The notes under the pieces: model-generated
The model's input: the letters and a program-made list of their open reading frames with translations, nothing else
Databases searched by the model: none
What the model was told of the DNA's origin: nothing
NCBI GenBank assembly: GCA_026990045.1
Contig: JALSIK010000055.1
Location: forward strand, 1-5,543
Source of the DNA: Chromatiales bacterium
GTDB taxonomy: Bacteria > Pseudomonadota > Gammaproteobacteria > CAMYNG01
Reading direction: 5' to 3'
DNA length: 5,543 nucleotides
Made by a program: the position numbers and the translations under genes
Shown: positions 1-5,543 of the stretch, one piece after another
Numbering within the stretch: position 1 is the first letter of the stretch
Layout of the letters: the number at the start of each line of letters is the position of its first letter

Positions 1-206
1 CCGATGGAGGCGCCGATCATGGCGCCGGCGACGATGCCCAGAAAGGTCGCCAGCGGGCGATCGTGGTGTCCGCGCCCGGCGGTGGAGCCGATGGCCCCGC
101 CGATGACGGCACCGGTGATGGCTCCCTGTTCTTCCTTGGTGGCACAGCTCCCCAGGGCCAGTGTGGCCGCTGCGGCGGCCACGATGAGCAAGCGTCTTGC
201 GTTCAT
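1..206 (-). CDS. Glycine-zipper lipoprotein, C-terminally cut by window edge
   Basis: The first 68 codons of a minus-strand gene that leaves the window at its left edge. It begins with an ATG at 206-204, preceded by a strong AGGAGG ribosome site. Residues 1-20 are a typical lipoprotein signal peptide: a short basic start (M-N-A-R-R), a hydrophobic Ala/Leu core, and a lipobox L18-G-S-C21 with Cys21 as the predicted lipidated residue. The next residue is Ala, not Asp, which suggests transfer to the outer membrane. After a short charged linker (K24-E-E-Q), residues 28-44 and 57-68 are two Gly/Ala/Ile-rich stretches with Gly every four residues (G28, G32, G36, G40, G44; then G57, G61, G65), separated by a polar R-G-H-H-D-R turn. 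This pattern matches the glycine-zipper 2TM / 17-kDa surface antigen families, whose exact function is mostly unknown (cell-envelope integrity or lipoprotein scaffolding). It lies downstream of the SulP gene on the same strand, 153 bases away, probably as a separate unit. Confidence 0.8.
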   Translation of the reverse strand, partial: MNARRLLIVAAAAATLALGSCATKEEQGAITGAVIGGAIGSTAGRGHHDRPLATFLGIVAGAMIGASI

Positions 207-213
207 GATGGTT

Positions 214-219
214 CCTCCT
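214..219 (-). promoter_or_regulatory. Shine-Dalgarno site of the lipoprotein gene
   Basis: Read on the minus strand, a perfect AGGAGG lies seven bases before the ATG at 206. It fixes the start of the lipoprotein and is the strongest ribosome site in the window. Confidence 0.8.
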
Positions 220-287
220 CTGCCTGTTCCCGCGCAGGGACCCCTGCCGTGTTGGACCCAGCGTGCACCATGTGGTTCGGCCAGACA

Positions 288-301
288 TTGACGGGGGTCA
301 A
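288..301. repeat. Inverted repeat TTGAC-N4-GTCAA
   Basis: A perfect 5-base inverted repeat with a GGGG spacer, about 82 bases upstream of the lipoprotein start. It could be a regulator-binding site. It also contains a TTGACC -35-like hexamer on the minus strand (301-296), but I see no good -10 box 16-18 bases further on. Its right arm overlaps the tail of the candidate SulP terminator. Confidence 0.3.
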
Positions 302-320
302 AATCCCGGACCCTGCCGGG
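297..320 (-). terminator. Candidate intrinsic terminator after SulP gene
   Basis: On the minus strand, 40 bases after the SulP stop codon, CCCGG and CCGGG arms (320-316 and 309-305) enclose a six-base loop and are followed by ATTTTGAC. The stem is short and the T run has only four bases, so this is a weak intrinsic terminator at best. Its position, between the transporter and the next gene, is where one is expected. Confidence 0.35.
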
Positions 321-339
321 GAAGCGGGCCGGAGGGACG

Positions 340-359
340 CCCGTCCCCCGGGGAACGGG
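340..359. repeat. Near-palindrome abutting the SulP stop codon
   Basis: Two 10-base arms (340-349 and 350-359) are complementary except for one G-U-type position, so RNA from the minus strand could fold an eight-pair stem with a four-base loop just after the SulP stop. An overlapping alternative hairpin, GGGAC-N4-GTCCC at 334-347, excludes it. There is no T run, so an mRNA 3'-end stabilising or Rho-related structure is more likely than a complete terminator. Confidence 0.35.
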
Positions 360-2186
360 TCAGGCCGTGGCTGCCGCGGGGCGCAGGGGTTCGTGCCCGG
401 ACTCGCGGGGTTCGGCCGCGGCCGGCACCGAGGCGCACTCACGGAAGATGCGCTTGTCGCAGCGGCGGCAGATGTCGTGATCGAGGCGGTCGAAGATGGC
501 CGCCAGTGCCTCGCTCTTGGAGTGGAAGATATTGTCGTCGCCGATGATGCGCAGGTAGTCACCGCGCTTGAAAGGTTCACAGACCCCTTCCTTGACGTTG
601 ATGAGGTACAGGCCCCCTCCGCGTTGCCGGCGCTTTTCCGCCTCCTGGGCCAGGAACTCGGCACCCTGAATGTCGATGAAATTGATGCCGCTGGCGATGA
701 TGGCCAGGTGCTTCTGCTCCGGTTGCTGTTCCTCGAACCGGCGCAGGGTTTCCTGCACGTGGGCCACGGCGCCGAAGAACAGCGAGCCGTCGATGCGGAT
801 GATCTTGAGCTGCGGGCACTCGGGCAGGGTGCCATCCGTGATGAACTTGCGCCGGGGATCAGAGGGGTTGGGAACGCGGGCCAGGATACGGGGGCGCGAG
901 GTGCGCGCCAGGTAGACCATGAGCGAGAGGATCACGCCGAGGAAGATGGCGAATTCCAGTTCCAGGAACAGGGTGGCGAGGAAGGTGGTCGCCAGGATCA
1001 TGGTCTCGGATCGGCTCGTGCGCACGATCTGTGTTATGTGATGAAAGTCGATGAGCCCCCAGGCCACCAGGAACAGGATGCCGGCCATGGCCGCATTGGG
1101 CAGGTAGGCGGCCAGCGGGGCCACCAGCAGCACCACGCCCATGAGCAGCACACCGGCGAACACCGCGGCCAGCGGCGTCTTGGCCCCGGCCTCGTAATTG
1201 AGACCGCTGCGGTTGAAGGAGCCGGTGGCCACGTAGCCCGAGAAGAAACTGCCGGCGACGTTGGACAGCCCCTGGCCGATGAACTCCTGGTTGCCGTCCA
1301 GGTGCTGGCCGGAACGGGCGGCCAGGGCGCGGGCGATGGAAACCGCCTCGGTGAGTGCGAACAGGGTGACGGCGAGCGTGGCCGGTGCCAATGCGCGCAT
1401 GGTATCGAGGTCGAACTGCGGCGCCGACAGCGGCGGGAGAGTGGCGGGCAGGGCGCCGACGACCGGGATGGTGGTCATGCTCCCGGCGGTCATGAAGCCT
1501 ACGGCCACCAGGCTGCCTGCGACCATGGCGACGATCATGTAAGGGAGGCGCGGTGCGTAGCGCTTGATGAGAATGCCGCAGGCCAGGGTCACGATGCCGA
1601 TCGCCGTCACCGCGGGATCGATCTCGCCCAGGTGCTCCCACACCGAGGCCAGGATCTCGTGGACGTGGCCCCCGCGCGGGATGTCGATGCCCAGGAAATG
1701 CTTGAGCTGCTTGCTGGCGATGAGGACCGCGGCACCGGCGGTGAAGCCGATGATCACGGAATGGGAGATGAAATTGACCAGCACGCCCATGCGGGCCAGG
1801 CCCAGCGCGATCTGGGTCAGGCCGACCATGAAGGTGAGGGTGAGGGCCAGGCTGACGTACTGCGCGGTTCCGGGTTCGGCCAAGGCGCTCAGCGAGGAGA
1901 ACAGCACCACCGAGGCGGCCGTGGTGGGGCCGGAGACCAGGTGCCAGGAGGAGCCGAACAGGGCGGCCACGATGGCCGGGATCATGCCCGCGTAGAGGCC
2001 GTATTCCACCGGCATCCCGGCGATGGTGGCGAAGGCCACGCCCTGCGGCAGGACCACGATGGCGCCGGTCAGGCCGGCGACGAAGTCGGCGCGCAGGGTG
2101 CGGCGGTCGACCCGGTGCCACCAGCGCACCGGGGGAAAGGCCCGGACCAGCCACACCGGGCAGGCGTTGCTCAGTCGTCGCAGCAA
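360..2186 (-). CDS. SulP-family anion transporter with STAS domain
   Basis: A 608-residue inner-membrane transporter of the SulP/SLC26 family, of full usual length. Residues 35-425 form the multi-pass transport domain. Near the N-terminus is the family signature (L46-P-Q-G-V, G-L-Y-A-G at 63-67, then S85-G-P-T), and later a conserved E280-A-V-S-I-A and the 300-340 stretch with G-S-F-N-R-S. Residues 460-566 are a cytoplasmic STAS domain. Its loop reads F-I-D505-I-Q-G-A, so the Ser/Thr that usually follows the Asp in phosphorylatable STAS domains is Ile506. The C-terminal tail carries C573-x2-C576-x7-C584, a possible metal or redox site. SulP members carry sulfate, bicarbonate or dicarboxylates, and the sequence does not decide which. 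The start is TTG at 2186-2184: an in-frame TGA lies four codons upstream and GGTGAGG is well placed; V11 or V20 (GTG) are weaker alternatives. It lies 92 bases downstream of the diguanylate cyclase gene, with its own likely promoter in the gap. Confidence 0.96.
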   Translation of the reverse strand: MLRRLSNACPVWLVRAFPPVRWWHRVDRRTLRADFVAGLTGAIVVLPQGVAFATIAGMPVEYGLYAGMIPAIVAALFGSSWHLVSGPTTAASVVLFSSLSALAEPGTAQYVSLALTLTFMVGLTQIALGLARMGVLVNFISHSVIIGFTAGAAVLIASKQLKHFLGIDIPRGGHVHEILASVWEHLGEIDPAVTAIGIVTLACGILIKRYAPRLPYMIVAMVAGSLVAVGFMTAGSMTTIPVVGALPATLPPLSAPQFDLDTMRALAPATLAVTLFALTEAVSIARALAARSGQHLDGNQEFIGQGLSNVAGSFFSGYVATGSFNRSGLNYEAGAKTPLAAVFAGVLLMGVVLLVAPLAAYLPNAAMAGILFLVAWGLIDFHHITQIVRTSRSETMILATTFLATLFLELEFAIFLGVILSLMVYLARTSRPRILARVPNPSDPRRKFITDGTLPECPQLKIIRIDGSLFFGAVAHVQETLRRFEEQQPEQKHLAIIASGINFIDIQGAEFLAQEAEKRRQRGGGLYLINVKEGVCEPFKRGDYLRIIGDDNIFHSKSEALAAIFDRLDHDICRRCDKRIFRECASVPAAAEPRESGHEPLRPAAATA

Positions 2187-2200
2187 GCGGGTGCCTCACC
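2184..2200 (-). promoter_or_regulatory. Shine-Dalgarno and TTG start of SulP gene
   Basis: Minus-strand GGTGAGG (2200-2194) ends seven bases before a TTG (2186-2184). The reading frame is closed by a TGA four codons upstream, and no ATG lies in frame near the N-terminus, so TTG is the best-supported initiator. A TTG start usually lowers translation, which can suit a membrane transporter. Confidence 0.65.
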
Positions 2201-2251
2201 AGCGAGAGGGGATGCACGGCACCGGCGCGAGGGCCGGCGGGAAAACTTGGC

Positions 2252-2260
2252 ATTATAGCA
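2252..2260 (-). promoter_or_regulatory. Extended -10 promoter for the SulP gene
   Basis: Minus-strand TGC-TATAAT (2260-2252) is a perfect -10 hexamer with the extended TGn element, in an otherwise very GC-rich gap. No TTGACA-like -35 box is visible 16-18 bases upstream; extended -10 promoters often do without one. Transcription would begin near 2245-2247, giving a leader of about 60 bases that contains a small CCGGC/GCCGG hairpin (2237-2222). It lies just after the cyclase stop codon, so the transporter can be expressed apart from the cyclase. Confidence 0.6.
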
Positions 2261-2278
2261 GAAGGCGCGCGTGATTGG

Positions 2279-3376
<1,098 letters not shown>

Positions 3377-3386
3377 GGGCCCAGGG

Positions 3387-3394
3387 TCTCCTTT
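3387..3394 (-). promoter_or_regulatory. Shine-Dalgarno site of diguanylate cyclase gene
   Basis: Minus-strand AAAGGAGA ends ten bases before the ATG at 3376-3374. The spacing is a little long, but no other start codon is better placed. Confidence 0.65.
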
Positions 3395-3397
3395 CCC

Positions 3398-3423
3398 GTT
3401 ATATATTTGGCGTAGGCGGTCAA
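3398..3423 (-). promoter_or_regulatory. Possible promoter of the diguanylate cyclase gene
   Basis: On the minus strand a good -35-like TTGACC (3423-3418) is followed after 14 bases by TATAAC (3403-3398), in the most AT-rich stretch of the window. The spacing is shorter than the 16-18 bases of a sigma-70 promoter, so one of the two boxes may be wrong. A start near 3390 would leave almost no leader before the ribosome site. Confidence 0.3.
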
Positions 3424-3441
3424 GGGATGCCGAACTTGAGC

Positions 3442-3460
3442 AATTTGTCCGGAGAATTTG
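3442..3460. repeat. Direct repeat AATTTG-N7-AATTTG
   Basis: Two identical AATTTG hexamers (3442-3447 and 3455-3460) are 13 bases apart start to start, around a palindromic TCCGGA. They lie about 70-80 bases upstream of the cyclase start, where a regulator or UP-type element could sit. Chance is not excluded. Confidence 0.25.
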
Positions 3461-3575
3461 ATCCAGGTCACGCGCGGGGGGCTAAAGGCCGGCGGCCCGG
3501 GGGCCGCAAACGCGCAGGGGGAGCGGCTCGCCGCACGGTAGCCGGAAGGACATATGGCACGGCCGGCAGGTGCTG

Positions 3576-3584
3576 TGCTATACG
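3576..3584 (+). promoter_or_regulatory. Weak candidate promoter of the hybrid kinase gene
   Basis: TGC-TATACG is an extended -10-like element matching four of six hexamer positions, with no clear -35 box. It is the best plus-strand candidate I find upstream of 3681 and would give a leader of about 90 bases. Confidence 0.2.
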
Positions 3585-3612
3585 GTCTGGTCACGGCGTC
3601 GCCGCGTGAGTG

Positions 3613-3639
3613 CCGGTCCCGGCAGGGCCGGAGTGTTTT
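3613..3639 (+). other. Hairpin with T run in kinase leader (attenuator-like)
   Basis: CCGG-T-CCC (3613-3620) pairs with GGG-CCGG (3625-3631) around a GGCA loop, with one bulged T. AGTGTTTTC follows, with a four-base T run at 3636-3639. It resembles an intrinsic terminator but sits between divergent genes, 42 bases before the kinase start, where no upstream plus-strand gene needs one. It could attenuate the kinase transcript or be only GC-rich chance structure. Confidence 0.3.
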
Positions 3640-3680
3640 CAAAATCAACGGGATAGATCCAGGCGGGTATTTCCGGAATC

Positions 3681-5543
3681 ATGAAGCGGGGCATCCTCGG
3701 AACGGCGGCCACGGTGCTGCGCTGGCTGGCCGGCGGCGGCACGGCACGGCAGTGGGTGATATGCCTGCTGGCGGGGCTGGTCCTGGCGGCCTGGGGGGCC
3801 GGGCTCGCACTTGCCGGGGTGACCCTGCCGTCGCCGGCGGCCTGGGTGCTCGGGGGCCTGTTTGCCTTCCTCGGTCTCGCCGCCGTCCCCGTCGCGAGGT
3901 GCCACCTCGGGGGACGATTCCTGCGCCACCTGCTGCTGGGGGGCACCGTGGCCGCCTGTGCCGGGCTTGCCGCCACCACCGGCGGGCGCAGTGGGGCCCT
4001 GCCCGCGGCCCTGCTGCTGCCGCTGGTGCTGGATTTCGGCTGGCGTTACGGTGCGACCGCGGCCGGACGCGCATGGGCGCTGGCACTGGCTGCCCTGGCC
4101 GCGGCGGTACTGGCCGGTCCCGGCTGGCAGGGGTACGGAGGCACGGCCCTGGGGCTGCTGCTCGCACTCGCCGTCGGTGGCGGGTTCGGGATTTTGCTGC
4201 TCTGCCACCGGGATCGCCTGCGGCAGCGGCTGGAGGAGGCGCACGGCCGGCTCGCGGAAGCGGAACGGGCGCGGGTGGAGTTCCTGGCCCACGCCTCCCA
4301 GGAGCTGCGGACCCCGTTGAACAGCGTGCTGTCGGCCTGCGAACTGCTGCGCGAGACCGATCTCGGCGGGCCGCAGCGGGAATACGTGGAGGCCATTCAC
4401 GGTTCGGCCCACGCCCTCATGGACATCGTGACCAACGTGCTGGACGTCTCGCGCCTGGATGCCGGCGAGGCGGCCATGCGCCACGTGTGCTTCGACCTGC
4501 ACGAGTGCGTCCATGGCGCGGTGGAGGCGCTGCAGCCGCTGGCCGAGCAGAAGGGGCTGTCGGTGCATGCCAACGTGTCGCGCAACACCCCGCGCTTCGT
4601 GTACGGCGATCCGGCCCGCCTGCGCCAGGTGCTGGTCAACCTGGGCAGCGGCGCCGTGCGCAACACCCAGCACGGCCACGTGTCGCTGCACACCTACGCC
4701 TCGGCGCTGGGCGAGACCTCGGCCCACGTCTGCTTCGAGGTCATCGACACCGGCAGCGGCGACGGCGGCGGGCGCTACGGCGACGAGGGCGGGCTGGGGG
4801 CGGCCCTGGCGCGCCAGCTCGTGGCCCTCCTGGGCGGGCGCCTGAGCACCAGCAGCGTGCCGGGGCGCGGCAACCGCTACTGGTTCGAGCTGGACCTGAC
4901 CCTGGCGGTGGAGCAGGACCGCAGCCACGTGGACGCGGACGTGCTTATCCTCTCCACCAACCGCGGGCACGTGCGCACCTGGCAGGCCCTGCTGTCGTCG
5001 TGGGAGATGCAGGCGGCGGTGGTGGACAGCGTGGTGGCCTGTCTCGACGTGGTGGAGGCCTGGCGCGAGACGGCCCGCGCGCGGATCATCCTGGTGGACG
5101 ACAGCAGCATCTCCACGCCGCCCATCCGCGTGGCCCAGCTCATCCGCGAGGCCGGCGGCGCCCGGTTGCGCCTGCTGCTGTCCACCATGAACCCGCGGTT
5201 GAAGGAGAACCCGGCCATCCGCGAGTGCTTCCACGAGGTGCTGGACGTGCCGGTGGACAGCCGCCAGCTCTACCATGCGCTCAAGGCCGAGGCGGTGCCG
5301 ACCCAGGCCGCCGGCGTCATTCCGCTGCCGGCACGCTACAGCCAGCGCCAGGCCCGGACGCCCGAGCCGCTCAATATCCTGGTGGCCGAGGACCAGGAGA
5401 CCAACCAGTTCGTGTTTCGCCGCATCCTGGAGAGCGAGGGCCATTGCGTGACCCTGGCCCGCGACGGGCGCCAGGCGCTGGACCTGCTGGAGTCCGAGAT
5501 CTTCGACCTGGCCATCCTCGACCTGCACATGCCGGAGATGGAC
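3681..5543 (+). CDS. RpfC-like hybrid sensor pseudokinase, cut by window edge
   Basis: The first 621 codons of a hybrid sensor-kinase-like protein that leaves the window at its right edge. Residues about 24-174 are five or six membrane segments with G120-W-R-Y-G124 and P147-G-W149, spaced as in RpfC and in the divergent cyclase. A charged helix (176-200) leads to an H-box reading F201-L-A-H-A-S-Q207-E-L-R-T-P: the phospho-accepting His is Gln. The ATPase-like domain (about 305-412) has D310-P-A-R-L-R-Q-V-L-V-N320-L-G-S-G324-A, so the Mg-binding Asn is Gly. The DTG box (D356) is followed by R365-Y only six residues on, so most of the lid and F-box is absent before G370-G-L-G. Residues 420-535 look like a degenerate receiver: D473 kept, acidic pair and conserved Lys lost. 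A canonical receiver starts at 566, with E570-D571 and phospho-acceptor D614. Start: a TAG at 3654-3656 closes the frame and ATG 3681 is the first start after it, with only a weak GGAA site. An Hpt domain may follow outside the window. Confidence 0.93.
   Translation, partial: MKRGILGTAATVLRWLAGGGTARQWVICLLAGLVLAAWGAGLALAGVTLPSPAAWVLGGLFAFLGLAAVPVARCHLGGRFLRHLLLGGTVAACAGLAATTGGRSGALPAALLLPLVLDFGWRYGATAAGRAWALALAALAAAVLAGPGWQGYGGTALGLLLALAVGGGFGILLLCHRDRLRQRLEEAHGRLAEAERARVEFLAHASQELRTPLNSVLSACELLRETDLGGPQREYVEAIHGSAHALMDIVTNVLDVSRLDAGEAAMRHVCFDLHECVHGAVEALQPLAEQKGLSVHANVSRNTPRFVYGDPARLRQVLVNLGSGAVRNTQHGHVSLHTYASALGETSAHVCFEVIDTGSGDGGGRYGDEGGLGAALARQLVALLGGRLSTSSVPGRGNRYWFELDLTLAVEQDRSHVDADVLILSTNRGHVRTWQALLSSWEMQAAVVDSVVACLDVVEAWRETARARIILVDDSSISTPPIRVAQLIREAGGARLRLLLSTMNPRLKENPAIRECFHEVLDVPVDSRQLYHALKAEAVPTQAAGVIPLPARYSQRQARTPEPLNILVAEDQETNQFVFRRILESEGHCVTLARDGRQALDLLESEIFDLAILDLHMPEMD

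Larger units (their letters stand above)
3377..3680. other. Divergent intergenic region between cyclase and hybrid kinase
   Basis: These 304 bases separate two divergent genes and should hold both promoters. The cyclase side (3395-3475) is notably AT-rich for this genome, with a TATATA tract at 3400-3407, a TTGACC hexamer and a direct AATTTG repeat. The middle (3475-3545) is very GC-rich, with a GCGGCC-CGGG-GGCCGC palindrome at 3492-3507. The kinase side holds a weak TATACG box and a hairpin with a T run. I see no RNA gene. An ATG at 3554 opens a plus-strand frame that continues out of phase through the kinase gene; it looks like a shadow. Confidence 0.6.

Noticed and set aside
63..2258. A 731-residue plus-strand open frame opposite the SulP gene.
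   Set aside because: It is exactly antisense to a clear SulP gene. Its translation is Gly/Asp/Glu/Gln/His-rich with no recognisable domain, as expected for a shadow frame in high-GC DNA.
3492..3507. A GCGGCC-CGGG-GGCCGC palindrome in the intergenic region as a terminator.
   Set aside because: No T run follows on either strand, and GC-rich palindromes of this size are expected by chance in this composition.
3554..3680. An ATG with a nearby AAGGA opening a plus-strand frame in the kinase leader.
   Set aside because: The frame runs out of phase through the whole kinase gene, its product becomes Arg/Gly/Ala-rich shadow sequence, and the ribosome spacing is too short.
3645..5528. A 627-residue minus-strand open frame opposite the hybrid kinase gene.
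   Set aside because: Its product is low-complexity (His, Gln, Gly, Val rich) without domains, whereas the opposite strand encodes a continuous protein with recognisable H-box, ATPase and receiver motifs.
3681..5543. The possibility that the hybrid kinase is a frameshifted pseudogene.
   Set aside because: There is one uninterrupted frame of 621 codons. The domains follow in order, and the last receiver keeps all the active-site residues visible here. The losses are local substitutions and one in-frame shortening, not general decay.

Overview
The window is GC-rich throughout, with gapless coding organisation and gammaproteobacterial-type protein families. The best guess is a high-GC gammaproteobacterium of the Ectothiorhodospiraceae/Chromatiales or Xanthomonadales kind. 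This rests on composition and on the resemblance of two proteins to RpfC, the sensor kinase for diffusible signal factor (DSF) in Xanthomonas. It is an inference; no taxonomic marker is present.

Layout. Three genes lie on the minus strand, read from right to left: a membrane-bound diguanylate cyclase (3376 to 2279), a SulP-family anion transporter with a C-terminal STAS domain (2186 to 360), and the start of a small glycine-zipper lipoprotein (206 to the left edge). A 304-base divergent intergenic region (3377-3680) separates them from one plus-strand gene, a large hybrid sensor-kinase-like protein that runs off the right edge (3681 to 5543). The cyclase and transporter are 92 bases apart. 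A perfect extended -10 box lies between them, so the transporter probably has its own promoter besides any readthrough. The transporter starts at TTG.

How the parts may work together. The cyclase and the hybrid protein are divergently transcribed and appear to share one type of multi-pass membrane input domain, the RpfC type. Both keep an R-Y-G motif and a P-x-W motif with exactly the same spacing. The cyclase output looks fully active: GGDEF motif, metal ligands and an intact RxxD inhibitory site. The hybrid protein looks like a pseudokinase. The phospho-accepting histidine of the H-box is glutamine, the Mg-binding asparagine of the N-box is glycine, and most of the ATP lid is missing. A degenerate receiver domain follows, and then a canonical one. 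The locus may therefore be a divergent RpfC-derived signalling pair in which one arm makes c-di-GMP and the other works without its own histidine phosphorylation. This pair is the most interesting content of the window. Whether the SulP transporter belongs functionally to it is open.
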